This document shows, piece after piece, positions 26,521 to 35,011 of a DNA stretch of 64,000 nucleotides. Source of the stretch: Rhizobiales bacterium 65-79 (GTDB lineage Bacteria; Pseudomonadota; Alphaproteobacteria; Rhizobiales; Rhizobiaceae); assembly GCA_001896885.1 (NCBI GenBank), contig MKRJ01000023.1, forward strand, positions 62,001-126,000, read 5' to 3'. The notes below the pieces were generated by a model, which was not told the origin of the DNA, did no database searches, and was given only the letters and a program-made list of their open reading frames with translations. The first letter of the stretch is position 1, and each line of letters opens with the position of its first letter. The position numbers were made by a program, and so were the translations under genes.

Positions 26521-26613
26521 CGGCAGTTGGCAATCGGCAGATCGGCAGTCGGAGAAGAGATCGATTTGCATTTCCCGGCTTCTTACTGCCCATTGCCGAC
26601 CGCCGACTGCCGC
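26521..26613. repeat. Imperfect inverted repeat between ybaB and recR
   Basis: CGGCAGTTGGCAATCGGCAG at the left end is matched in inverted form by TGCCCATTGCCGACCGCCGA and then CTGCCG at the right end, with several mismatches. It can fold into a long hairpin in the recR leader. The CGGCAGTCGGC-type motif is repeated within it. It may be a decayed copy of a dispersed rhizobial palindromic element. Confidence 0.5.
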
Positions 26614-26618
26614 TCCAA

Positions 26619-26942
26619 TCAAAACGGCAATTTCATGCCCGGCGGGATCGGCAGGCCGGCCGTCATCTCGCGGGTCTTCTCCTGCAGCACGGCTTCGACC
26701 TTGGCCTTGGCGTCGTTATGGGCGGCGAGGATCAAATCCTCCAGGATCTCGACCTCGTCCTCCTTGAAGAGCGAGGGATCGATCTTCAGCGCCTTCATCT
26801 CCATCTTGCCCGACAACGTGACGGAGACCATGCCGCCGCCGGCCTGGCCGATCGCCTCGATCGAGGCGACCTCCTGCTGCATGGCTTCGAACTTGGCCTG
26901 CATTTCCTTGGCCTTGCCCATCAGGCCCATCAGATCCTTCAT
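26619..26942 (-). CDS. YbaB/EbfC family nucleoid-associated protein
   Basis: The 107-residue DNA-binding protein has the family pattern: an N-terminal helix ([20 protein letters not shown]), a central beta sheet ([20 protein letters not shown]) and a C-terminal helix ([18 protein letters not shown]). It binds DNA as a dimer and shapes the nucleoid. Two ATGs compete: 26948 abuts its purine stretch, while 26942 has GGAG spaced correctly, so 26942 is used. It follows dnaX by 9-15 bases, the usual dnaX-ybaB-recR arrangement. Confidence 0.95.
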   Translation of the reverse strand: MKDLMGLMGKAKEMQAKFEAMQQEVASIEAIGQAGGGMVSVTLSGKMEMKALKIDPSLFKEDEVEILEDLILAAHNDAKAKVEAVLQEKTREMTAGLPIPPGMKLPF

Positions 26943-26957
26943 GGCCATCTCCGTTCT

Positions 26958-28862
26958 TCAATCTTCTTCATTGTCTTCGATGTCGTCGGATGCCGGCCCG
27001 GTGGGCAGTTCCCCGGCCGCCTCGGGCTCCGTCACCTCCGGCAGCTTGACATCGACGATCCGGGCGCCCGGGAACCGGGCGAGGATCGCCGCGACATTCG
27101 GGTCGGCGCGCGCGTCCATGATGGCGGTCTCGCGGCGCGAGGCCTCCTCCTCGGCGAGCGTCGGCCCACCCTCCTCGCGTGAGACGGTGACCAGCCAGTT
27201 GCGGCCGGTCCATTTGCGCAGGCGCGCGTTCAGATCGCCGGCGAGCGTCTTCGGCGCGTCGGCGGTCAGCGAGATGTCGAGCCGGCCGGGCTCCAGGCGC
27301 ACCGGCCGCACGCAGCGCTTGACCAGTACCTTGAAGGCGAGATCGCGCTCGGCGTCGGCAAGCGCAGCGATGTCCGCCAATGACTGGATGCGGACGGCGG
27401 GGGCAGTTTCCCATTCGGCTGCCGCTTCGAGGATAGGAGCTTGCGGCTCCGCGGCCGGCCCCGCATCGTCCCGGCGCTCGACCAGCCGCATCGTCTGTCC
27501 GCCGCCGCCGGAAGGCATGCGTGACGAGCCGATTGCGCTCGCGGGCGCCGATTGCGCGGGTGCCGGTTGCGCTGGGGTCGGTTGCGACGACGCGGCGGTG
27601 GCGGAAGGGCGCGCGGCGCCGTTGCCGCCGGACGGCATGGCGCCCTCGCCTTCCAGCGCCTTCAGCGCCTCGTCCAGCGTCGGCAGCGTCGCGGCATGGG
27701 CGAGGCGAATCAGCACCATCTCGGCCGCGCTTGCCGGCCGCGCCGCACCCTCGACCTCGCCGAGGCCCTTCAGGAGCATCTGCCAGGCGCGTGACAGCAC
27801 CCTGACCGGCAGCTTCTCGGCAAAAGCCGTGCCGCGCGTGCGCTCGTCCTCCGTCAGCGAGGCGTCGCGCGCGGCCTCCGGCACGAAGCGAAGGCGCGTG
27901 ACCAGATGGGTGAACTCGGCGAGGTCGGTGAGCACCACGGCGGGATCGGCGCCGGCGTCATATTGCGCACGGAACTCGGCGAGCGCGGCCGCCACGTCGC
28001 CTTTCATGAGAAGTTCGAAAAGGTCGATCACGCGCGCCCGGTCGGAGAGGCCGAGCATGGCGCGCACGTCTTCACCGGCAACGCCGTTCCCGCCATGGGC
28101 GATCGCCTGGTCGAGGATGGAGAGCGCGTCGCGCACCGAGCCTTCCGCCGCGCGCGCGACCATGGCGAGCGCCGAGGGGTCGACTTTGACGCCTTCCAGC
28201 CCCGCGATCTTCTCCAGATGCGCGGTCAGCACGCCGGCATCGACGCGGCGCAGATCGAAGCGCTGGCAGCGCGACAGCACGGTGATCGGCACCTTGCGGA
28301 TCTCGGTCGTGGCGAAGATGAACTTGACGTGCGGCGGCGGCTCCTCGAGCGTCTTCAGGAGGCCGTTGAAGGCCTGGGTCGAGAGCATGTGCACTTCGTC
28401 GATGATATAGACCTTGTAGCGCGCCGACACCGGGGCGTAGCGCACCTGTTCGATGATCTCGCGTATGTCATCGATGCCGGTATGCGAGGCGGCGTCCATC
28501 TCGATCACGTCGACATGGCGGCCTTCCATGATCGCCTGGCAGTGTTCTCCCAGTTCAGGAAAGGTGATCGACGGCCCGTTCACGGCGGCGGTCTTGTAGT
28601 TCAGCGCCCGCGCCAGGATGCGCGCCGTCGTCGTCTTGCCGACGCCGCGGACGCCGGTCAGCATCCAGGCCTGCGCGATGCGCCCGGTCTTGAACGCATT
28701 GGTGAGGGTACGGACCATCGGCTCCTGGCCGATCAGGTCGGAGAAGTCGCGCGGCCGGTACTTGCGCGCCAGCACCCGGTAGGGTCCGGTGCTGGCCGGC
28801 GCCGGGGCACTCTCGGCGGGCGCTCCCTTTTTGTCGAACGCCGTCTGTCCGGCCTCGCTCAT
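26958..28862 (-). CDS. dnaX: DNA polymerase III subunit gamma/tau
   Basis: DnaX is the clamp-loader ATPase. The 634-residue protein has the P-loop GVRGVGKTT (about 70-78), the Walker B region YIIDEVHML (about 152-160), the sensor and arginine-finger motif TVLSRCQRFDLR, the collar domain, a proline/alanine-rich linker (about 395-450) and a C-terminal tau-like domain. The zinc module found in enterobacterial DnaX is largely lost: between the P-loop and DVIEMDAASHTGID only one cysteine remains. I saw no A-rich slippery site, so production of a short gamma form by frameshifting is not supported. The SRP RNA gene lies just upstream. Confidence 0.97.
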   Translation of the reverse strand: MSEAGQTAFDKKGAPAESAPAPASTGPYRVLARKYRPRDFSDLIGQEPMVRTLTNAFKTGRIAQAWMLTGVRGVGKTTTARILARALNYKTAAVNGPSITFPELGEHCQAIMEGRHVDVIEMDAASHTGIDDIREIIEQVRYAPVSARYKVYIIDEVHMLSTQAFNGLLKTLEEPPPHVKFIFATTEIRKVPITVLSRCQRFDLRRVDAGVLTAHLEKIAGLEGVKVDPSALAMVARAAEGSVRDALSILDQAIAHGGNGVAGEDVRAMLGLSDRARVIDLFELLMKGDVAAALAEFRAQYDAGADPAVVLTDLAEFTHLVTRLRFVPEAARDASLTEDERTRGTAFAEKLPVRVLSRAWQMLLKGLGEVEGAARPASAAEMVLIRLAHAATLPTLDEALKALEGEGAMPSGGNGAARPSATAASSQPTPAQPAPAQSAPASAIGSSRMPSGGGGQTMRLVERRDDAGPAAEPQAPILEAAAEWETAPAVRIQSLADIAALADAERDLAFKVLVKRCVRPVRLEPGRLDISLTADAPKTLAGDLNARLRKWTGRNWLVTVSREEGGPTLAEEEASRRETAIMDARADPNVAAILARFPGARIVDVKLPEVTEPEAAGELPTGPASDDIEDNEED

Positions 28863-28996
28863 AAGCGCGTTTCGCTCCCGAATGGCTGATGTCGGCCCGG
28901 CCCTGCCGGGACGCTTTTACTGTCGCCCGCCGCGCGGGCCGGCGTCAATGCCGCGGGCGAAAGAAGGTGGGCAGCCCGGCGAATTGAAGCGGAAAG

Positions 28997-29097
28997 GTGG
29001 GAGGCTGGCACGATGACCCGTGCCGTGGCTCGTTAGGGCTGCTTCCTTCCGGACCTGACCCGGTTGGCGAGTGGCTCGTCCACCACCAACCTCCCGC
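28997..29097 (-). ncRNA. ffs: Bacterial small signal recognition particle RNA (4.5S)
   Basis: On the minus strand the conserved apical core of SRP RNA is plain: GGGTCAGGTCCGGAAGGAAG followed by CAGCC, including the GGAA tetraloop and the asymmetric loop bound by Ffh. The 5' GCGGGAGGTTGG pairs with the 3' CCAGCCTCCCAC to give the closing helix, so the RNA is about 100 nt; the ends are accurate to a few bases. It sits about 135 bases upstream of dnaX, a common placement in Rhizobiales. Confidence 0.93.
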
Positions 29098-29144
29098 CGC
29101 TCATATCGGGGAAAGCCGGGCGAAATGCAAGGGCCTGGCCGGGA

Positions 29145-32100
29145 TCAGTTCCTGTCCAGGATGGCGCGCACCTTGTTGGCCAGTTCCTCGACGCTGAAGG
29201 GCTTTGTGAGCAGGTTCGTGCCCGGGTCCAGTATGCCGTTGTGCACGATCGCGTTGCGCGTATAGCCGGTCGTATAGAGCACCTTCAGGCCGGGCCTTCG
29301 GGTCCGCGCGAGATCCGCCAGCTCGCGTCCCGACATCTGGGGCATGACCACGTCGGTGAAGAGCAGGGCGATCTCGCCCTCCCCCTCCAGGATGCGCAGC
29401 GCCTCGGCCGGGGTCGACGCCTCGACCACCCCGTAGCCGAGTTCCTTCAGCGCCTCGACCGATACCGCGCGGACGCGGTCCTCGTCCTCCACCACCAGCA
29501 CGATCTCGCTCGGCAGGCCGCCATACGCCGCCTTCACGCCCGATTCTGTATTGACCGCGACCGCCTCGCCATAGTGGCGCGGCAGGTAGATCTTCACGGT
29601 CGTGCCGATGCCGGGCTCGGAGTAGATCTTCACATGGCCGCCCGACTGACGGACGAAACCATAGACCTGGCTGAGGCCCAGCCCGGTTCCCTTGCCGACG
29701 CTCTTGGTCGTGTAGAAGGGGTCGAAGGCTTTGGCGATCACCTCCGGCGTCATGCCGGTCCCGGTATCGGCCACGGCGATCAGCACATATTGCCCCGGCG
29801 TGATGGCGAACTCGCGCGCGAACGCGTCGTCGACGAAGGCGTTCGAGGTCTCGATCGTCAGCTTGCCGCCGTCGGGCATGGCGTCGCGCGCATTGACCGA
29901 AAGGTTGAGGATCGCGCTTTCCAGTTGCGCCGGGTCGGCCTGGACCTGCCACAGCCCGGCCGTCAGCACCGTCTCTATGCTGATCGGCTCGCCCAGCGTG
30001 CGGCGAAGCAGCTCGGTCATGCCGGAGACCAGGCGATTCGGGTTGAGCACCTCCGGCGCGAGCGGCTGCTGGCGTGAAAAGGCGAGCAGCCGCTGCGTCA
30101 GGGCGGCCGCCCGTTGCGCCCCGTCGATCGCCCCTTCAATGAAGCGCTCGACATCCGTTTCGCCCTTCTTGAGCTTTCGCTGCAGCAGGTTCAGACCGCC
30201 TATGATGACGGCGAGCATGTTGTTGAAGTCGTGCGCGATGCCGCCGGTAAGCTGGCCTACCGCCTCCATCTTCTGGATCTGGCGAAGCTGGTCCTCGGCC
30301 TTGGAGCGCTCCTGCACCTCCTCCAGGACACGCTGTTCGAGCGTCGTGTTCAGCGTCTGGAGCGCGGCTTCGGCGCGGCGCCGCTCCGCCACCTCCCGCT
30401 CGGCTGCCTGCAGCAGCCGCGCATTGTCGATGGCGGTCGCCGCATGGCCGGCGACGCCGACCAGCAGCTCCTCGTGCTCGGGCAGGAATCTTCCCGGCTG
30501 GGAATGGCCGAAGAACAGGCCCCCGATCACCTCGCCGGTACGCGAGGTGACGGGAACCGCCAGATAGGAGCGGACGGGCAGATGCCCTTTCGGCATGCCG
30601 TAATAGGGCGCGTTCTTGCCGTAACGGGGATCCTGGAGGATATCGTCCGAACGCACGACGCCCTCACCCCGGAAAGTCGGGCCGAAAACCGCCGTATTGC
30701 GGGGCATCGGGAATTTGGAGAACTTCTCGCGCGGCACGCCCGAGAGCGTGTAGAGCATGTACGATTCGCCCTTGTCGTCGAAGACGTTGTAGAAAAAGGA
30801 GCCGAATTCGGCGCCGACCAGATCGGTGCAGGCGTCGGTGGCGATCTGCACGATCTTTTCGAGTTCCAGCTCCGCCGCAAGCGCCGCGCCGGTGCGATTG
30901 AGGGTGGCGAACTTCCTCGTTTCCCGCCGGATCGCGTTCTCGTTTTCGCGCGTCTCCGTGACGTCGACATTCACGCCGATCATGCCGACGAACTCGCGCC
31001 TCGGACCGAAGCGCGGCTGCGCGGTCGACATCACCGTGCGATAGGCCCCGTCGGCCCGGCGCATCCGGATTTCGACGGTGAAGCCGGTGTGCGCCTTCAT
31101 CGCCTTCTCGAACGGGCGAAGCTTGCGCCTGTCCTCGGGATGGACGGTGGCTCCCCACTCGAATCCCTCGAGGCTTTCGCGGGAAACGCCCCAGAAGTTG
31201 CGTTGCGCGCGGTTGAGATAGACACATTTGCCGGTTTCGTCGCCCATCCACAGCATGACGGGCGCACGCTCCGCCACCGAGCGGAACCATCTCTCGCTCT
31301 CGCGCAGGGCGATCTCGACGCGTTTCTGCTCGGTGACGTCGTATCCCTGGATGAACACGCCGGTGACGGCGCCGTCGGAAAGGACGGGCTGGTAGATGAA
31401 ATCGAGATATCTTTCCTCGAACGGCTCGCCGGCAGCGGAGCGCAGCCTGACCAGCGTGCCGCGGCCCACATGCGGCCTTCCGCTGCGATAGACCTGGTCG
31501 AGAAGCGTGACGAAACCCTGCTCGACGACTTCCGGCAGCACCTCCTCCACGGGTTTGCCGAGCACCTCGCGATGGCCGACCAGCGTGCAATAGGCTTCGT
31601 TCGCCATCGAGAACACGTGCTTCGGGCCGGTAACCATCGCCATGAACCCGGGCGCCTGCTCGAACATGCGGCGCAATCCCTCGCGCTCGTCCCGCAGACT
31701 TCGCTGGGCGCGGATCTTGGCCGTCGTCTCGACCACGATCGCCATCACGCCGGCCGGCTTGCCCCTCTCGTCGAGCAGCGGCGAATAATCGAGATCGAGC
31801 CAGACGCTCTCGGGCTCGCCGTTGCGGTAGAGGATCAGTTCCTGGTCGCGGTAGGCGAGAGTGCCGCCGCCCAGGCCGACCTTCATGACGTTGTCGTTGA
31901 AATCGGCGACTTCCGGCCATGCCTCCCGGACCTTGCGGCCGAAGATGCCGGGATGCCGGCCGCCGGCGAAACGCGAATAGGCGTCGTTGTAGATCATCAC
32001 GCCATCTTCGCCCCACAGCGTGACAATGGGGACCGGCGAGCGCAGGATCAGCGAAACCGACGATTTCAGCGTCCCCGGCCATCCCTCGACGGGGCCGAGC

Positions 32101-32186
32101 GAAGTCGAACGCCAGTCGTATCCGGCAATGATCTCCGCCGCCTCCCCGCCCCCGGCGAGAAATGGCTGTGCAGATGCCTTCGTCAT
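29145..32186 (-). CDS. Hybrid sensor histidine kinase with PAS, GAF, HisKA, HATPase and receiver domains
   Basis: The 1013-residue cytoplasmic protein has no membrane helix. Domains in order: three PAS-type modules (about 25-160, 170-290, 295-420, the last ending in the PAC-like VGMIGVNVDVTETREN), a GAF domain (about 430-595), a coiled linker (595-640), HisKA with phospho-acceptor H652 (GGIAHDFNNML), HATPase (N box LNLSVNARDAMPDGG; G boxes ADTGTGM and GKGTGLGLSQ), and a C-terminal receiver with D945 (LLFTDVVMP) and K995. The AHDFNN H-box resembles the light- or redox-sensing HWE/HisKA_4-like hybrid kinases of alphaproteobacteria. ATG 32186 is preferred to the TTG at 32204. No partner regulator is adjacent. 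Confidence 0.93.
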   Translation of the reverse strand: MTKASAQPFLAGGGEAAEIIAGYDWRSTSLGPVEGWPGTLKSSVSLILRSPVPIVTLWGEDGVMIYNDAYSRFAGGRHPGIFGRKVREAWPEVADFNDNVMKVGLGGGTLAYRDQELILYRNGEPESVWLDLDYSPLLDERGKPAGVMAIVVETTAKIRAQRSLRDEREGLRRMFEQAPGFMAMVTGPKHVFSMANEAYCTLVGHREVLGKPVEEVLPEVVEQGFVTLLDQVYRSGRPHVGRGTLVRLRSAAGEPFEERYLDFIYQPVLSDGAVTGVFIQGYDVTEQKRVEIALRESERWFRSVAERAPVMLWMGDETGKCVYLNRAQRNFWGVSRESLEGFEWGATVHPEDRRKLRPFEKAMKAHTGFTVEIRMRRADGAYRTVMSTAQPRFGPRREFVGMIGVNVDVTETRENENAIRRETRKFATLNRTGAALAAELELEKIVQIATDACTDLVGAEFGSFFYNVFDDKGESYMLYTLSGVPREKFSKFPMPRNTAVFGPTFRGEGVVRSDDILQDPRYGKNAPYYGMPKGHLPVRSYLAVPVTSRTGEVIGGLFFGHSQPGRFLPEHEELLVGVAGHAATAIDNARLLQAAEREVAERRRAEAALQTLNTTLEQRVLEEVQERSKAEDQLRQIQKMEAVGQLTGGIAHDFNNMLAVIIGGLNLLQRKLKKGETDVERFIEGAIDGAQRAAALTQRLLAFSRQQPLAPEVLNPNRLVSGMTELLRRTLGEPISIETVLTAGLWQVQADPAQLESAILNLSVNARDAMPDGGKLTIETSNAFVDDAFAREFAITPGQYVLIAVADTGTGMTPEVIAKAFDPFYTTKSVGKGTGLGLSQVYGFVRQSGGHVKIYSEPGIGTTVKIYLPRHYGEAVAVNTESGVKAAYGGLPSEIVLVVEDEDRVRAVSVEALKELGYGVVEASTPAEALRILEGEGEIALLFTDVVMPQMSGRELADLARTRRPGLKVLYTTGYTRNAIVHNGILDPGTNLLTKPFSVEELANKVRAILDRN

Positions 32187-32438
32187 GTACGGCGTTCCCC
32201 CCAAACGGATACGTAAACGCCGCAGCCATCGGCCGGGTTCCGGCGTCGCCGACGCAAATCACGCGCGGCGACACGGGGCGGATTTTCCGGCGAGCGCTAC
32301 GTTCCGTTCACTCCAGCCGATCTTCCGCCATGTGCGGTCCGCTTGCAACTTCGGTGGACGCTTTGCGCTCGAAAGAGAAATGAACCGCTTGCGGGCCGGA
32401 CGCGCCCATTCTAGCCTTGCCTAAAGAGGGAAGCGACC

Positions 32439-32870
32439 ATGCTGGAGGTCAAGACGGCCGGCTTCGAGCTCGACCGGAGGCTCGAGGCCGATACGAGGCA
32501 CGTGATGTGGCTGGGGCTCTGCGAACTCCGCCTCATGGACGACCGCCGTTGGCCGTGGCTGGTGCTGGTGCCGCAGCGGCGCGGCGCTGTCGAAATCCAC
32601 GACATGACGCCGCTCGACCAGACCTTGCTCATCTTCGAGACGAACATGGTGGCCGAGACATTGGAGGACGTGACCCGCTGCACCAAGATCAACACCGGCG
32701 CGCTCGGCAACATCGTGCGCCAGCTTCACGTCCATGTCGTCGCCCGCTCGGAAGGCGATCCGAACTGGCCGGGCCCGGTCTGGGGCCATGGCCAGCGCGA
32801 GCCGTACAGGCGCGAGGACGCCCACCGATTCGCCGACCGCATCGTTTCGGCTCTCTCGCCGAAACGATAA
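32439..32870 (+). CDS. HIT-domain protein
   Basis: A 143-residue cytoplasmic protein of the histidine-triad nucleotide-hydrolase superfamily. The active-site motif is QLHVHVVAR, with the two essential histidines of H-x-H and hydrophobic residues between; the third position typical of classical HIT proteins is replaced by valine, as in the proteobacterial DUF-type HIT subgroup. The N-terminal segment WLVLVPQRRGAVEIHDMTPL is the usual first strand and helix. It is followed 27 bases later by nudC, so the two nucleotide-hydrolysing enzymes are probably co-expressed. Confidence 0.9.
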   Translation: MLEVKTAGFELDRRLEADTRHVMWLGLCELRLMDDRRWPWLVLVPQRRGAVEIHDMTPLDQTLLIFETNMVAETLEDVTRCTKINTGALGNIVRQLHVHVVARSEGDPNWPGPVWGHGQREPYRREDAHRFADRIVSALSPKR

Positions 32871-32897
32871 GCGCGCAACTTCCCCACAGGAACGACG

Positions 32898-33836
32898 ATG
32901 CCCCTTCGCCTCTTCGACGCGCCCCTGCGCGAGCCCAGCCAGTTCGTCGGCTTCTCCGGCAACGATCTCGACCGGCAGTCCGAAAACCGCAACGAGGAAA
33001 GCCTGGCCGAAGCGCTTGCGCATCCGACGGCGCGGCTGATGCTGATGCGCGGTGGGCGCGCCTATCTCAAGATGAAGGAGAACGGCTTCGATCCGCATTT
33101 CACGCCTCGTGAAGCCGACACGCTCGGCGCGCGGCTGGAATTCTCGGTCCTGCTCGGCTTCGATGCCGAGGGGCCGCGGATTGCCGCTCCGGCAGGGATC
33201 GAGCCTGAGGATCTGCCGCCCGCGATCAAGGCGATCGATTACCGCTCGGTCTATATACAGGGGCTTATCGCCCCGGCCGATCTCGGCGCGCTGGCGCAGG
33301 GCGCCTCGCTGCTCGCCTGGCATTCGAGCCACCGTTTCTGCTCGAAATGCGGTCATCAAAGCGAGATGCGCCATGGCGGCTATCGGCGCGTCTGCCCGAA
33401 TTGCGGCGCCGAGCACTTTCCGCGCACCGACCCGGTGGCGATCATGCTGGCGGTCAGGGACGACAAGTGCCTGCTCGGCCGCAGCCCGCGTTTCCAGCCC
33501 GGCATGTATTCCTGCCTCGCCGGCTTCATCGAGCCCGGCGAAACGATCGAGAACGCGGTGCGCCGCGAGACGCTGGAGGAAGCCGGCATCCGGCTCGGCC
33601 GCGTCGTCTATCAGGCGAGCCAGCCCTGGCCGTTCCCCTATTCGCTGATGATCGGCTGCTACGGCGAGGCGTTGAACGAGGACATCCATCCCGACCTCAA
33701 CGAACTGGAGGATTGCCGCTGGTTCTCACGCGATGAAGTCCGCGCCATCATCGCCGGGAAGCACGAGACCGGCATCACCGTCCCGCCGCCCGGCGCCATC
33801 GCCAGCCACCTGATCCGCACCTGGGCGGAGGAATAA
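32898..33836 (+). CDS. nudC: NAD(+)/NADH diphosphatase
   Basis: NudC hydrolyses NAD(H) to NMN(H) and AMP and can remove NAD caps from RNA. The 312-residue protein has the N-terminal NUDIX-like domain, a four-cysteine zinc ribbon (FCSKCGHQSEM with RRVCPNCGAEHFPR), a complete Nudix box (GFIEPGETIENAVRRETLEE, then AGI) and the NudC-specific SQPWPFPYS motif. Length is typical for rhizobia. It follows the HIT gene; the unusual tandem palindromes start 32 bases after its stop and could serve as its transcript end. Confidence 0.95.
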   Translation: MPLRLFDAPLREPSQFVGFSGNDLDRQSENRNEESLAEALAHPTARLMLMRGGRAYLKMKENGFDPHFTPREADTLGARLEFSVLLGFDAEGPRIAAPAGIEPEDLPPAIKAIDYRSVYIQGLIAPADLGALAQGASLLAWHSSHRFCSKCGHQSEMRHGGYRRVCPNCGAEHFPRTDPVAIMLAVRDDKCLLGRSPRFQPGMYSCLAGFIEPGETIENAVRRETLEEAGIRLGRVVYQASQPWPFPYSLMIGCYGEALNEDIHPDLNELEDCRWFSRDEVRAIIAGKHETGITVPPPGAIASHLIRTWAEE

Positions 33837-33867
33837 GGGCAAACCGCAAGGCTTCAGTGGGAAGGCC

Positions 33868-33949
33868 CGCTCTTGCCACACAAAATTTTTCTTGTGTGGC
33901 AAGAGCGAAAATGATAGTTTTGCCACACAAAATTTTTCTTGTGTGGCAA
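33868..33949. repeat. Two tandem copies of a 30-bp perfect palindrome
   Basis: Each copy has arms TTGCCACACAA and TTGTGTGGCAA around an identical 8-base loop AATTTTTC. Copy one occupies 33873-33902, and its arms extend outward to 16 bp (33868-33883 with 33892-33907). Copy two occupies 33920-33949 with 11-bp arms. The period is 47 bases. Each copy is followed by CGAAAATGA, so the duplication includes an ATG (33911 and 33956, in frame with each other). It could be an operator pair, an attenuating leader or a mobile palindrome. Confidence 0.9.
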
Positions 33950-33955
33950 CCGAAA

Positions 33956-34993
33956 ATGACCATCCAGTTCCGCCGCCATTCGCCGACAGCGCAAGCGGCT
34001 TATCACGATCTCGTCTCATTGCTGCTGGACGACGCCGCTGCGGATATAAGAGGTACGCCGACCGCCCGCGAACGCAACGGACGCCTCTACTGGTACGATC
34101 GTCAGCGGATCGGCAACGAGATTCACGAGCGCTATCTTGGGGATGATTCCCAAGAATTGCGGGTCCGCCTCGACCAATATCAGGCCCTGAAAGAGCAACG
34201 CGAAGAACGCCGCCGCGAACGGGCCAGGCTGGTTCGGCTGCTTCGGGGCGAGCGATTCGCGGGTACGGACGGTACCACCGGCAGCCTGCTCGCGGCACTG
34301 GCGAGGACGGGTCTTTTCCGCCTAGGCGGGGTGCTGGTCGGCACCAACGCATTCAGGAACTATGAGGGGGAACTCGGCCTGCGGCTGACGCTCGATCAGG
34401 CCGCGATGACCAATGACATCGACATCGCAAGTTTCGAAAAGTTGTCGCTGGCGCTCGGCGAAACCGTCATGCCCACGATCGAAGGCGTACTCGCAGGCTT
34501 CGACTTCGCCTCGGTCCCAAGCCTCGACGCCGGCAAGGTATGGCGCTGGCGCCAGTCGCGCAGCGAGACGCTGGTCGAGTTCCTGACGCCCTCTTTCAAC
34601 GACAAGGAAGAATTGCGCCAGCTCGCTGCCCTCGGCGTTTCCGCCCAGTCGCTTCATTTCCTGAACTTCCTCATTTCGGGACCCATCCAGGCGGCCGCCG
34701 TCTATCGCGACGGCGTCCTCATCCGGATCCCCCGTCCGGAACGCTACGCGATCCATAAGCTGATCGTCGCCGATCGCCGGCGCGAAGGCCCGGACAGCAT
34801 CAAATCCCGGAAGGATCTGATGCAGGCCGAAATTCTCATGGCCGTATTGGCGCAGGATCGTCCCACCGATCTCGAAGAAGCTTATGAGGATGCGATGTCG
34901 CGCGGGCCGCGATGGCGGGAGCGGATCGAAAGAAGTCTTGGTCGCTCGCCGGAAGCCGCAAGGCTTATCGAGGCCGTGCAGCACCGGGAATAG
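33956..34993 (+). CDS. GSU2403-family nucleotidyltransferase-fold protein (NTP_transf_8 like)
   Basis: The 345-residue protein has a basic, helix-rich N-terminal region (about 60-98, QALKEQREERRRERARLVRL) and then a minimal nucleotidyltransferase core: RLGGVLVGTNAFRNYE (G129-T130-N131) and NDIDIA with D154 and D156 as metal ligands. This matches the family annotated as GSU2403-type NTase fold, whose role is unproven; some related NTases are toxins or defence components. The start is ambiguous: ATG 33956 lies 7 bases after palindrome copy two, while the in-frame ATG 33911 lies after copy one and would read through copy two, adding 15 residues. Base composition is close to its neighbours. Confidence 0.8.
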   Translation: MTIQFRRHSPTAQAAYHDLVSLLLDDAAADIRGTPTARERNGRLYWYDRQRIGNEIHERYLGDDSQELRVRLDQYQALKEQREERRRERARLVRLLRGERFAGTDGTTGSLLAALARTGLFRLGGVLVGTNAFRNYEGELGLRLTLDQAAMTNDIDIASFEKLSLALGETVMPTIEGVLAGFDFASVPSLDAGKVWRWRQSRSETLVEFLTPSFNDKEELRQLAALGVSAQSLHFLNFLISGPIQAAAVYRDGVLIRIPRPERYAIHKLIVADRRREGPDSIKSRKDLMQAEILMAVLAQDRPTDLEEAYEDAMSRGPRWRERIERSLGRSPEAARLIEAVQHRE

Positions 34994-35011
34994 CGGATTT
35001 GTCCCTGCTTC

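Noticed and set aside
26958..28862. Possible programmed frameshift in dnaX producing a short gamma subunit.
   Set aside because: No A-rich slippery heptamer with a following stop was found in the linker region.
30114..32216. A 700-codon plus-strand frame opposite the hybrid histidine kinase.
   Set aside because: Its composition is that of an antisense shadow, and the kinase domains on the minus strand are complete.
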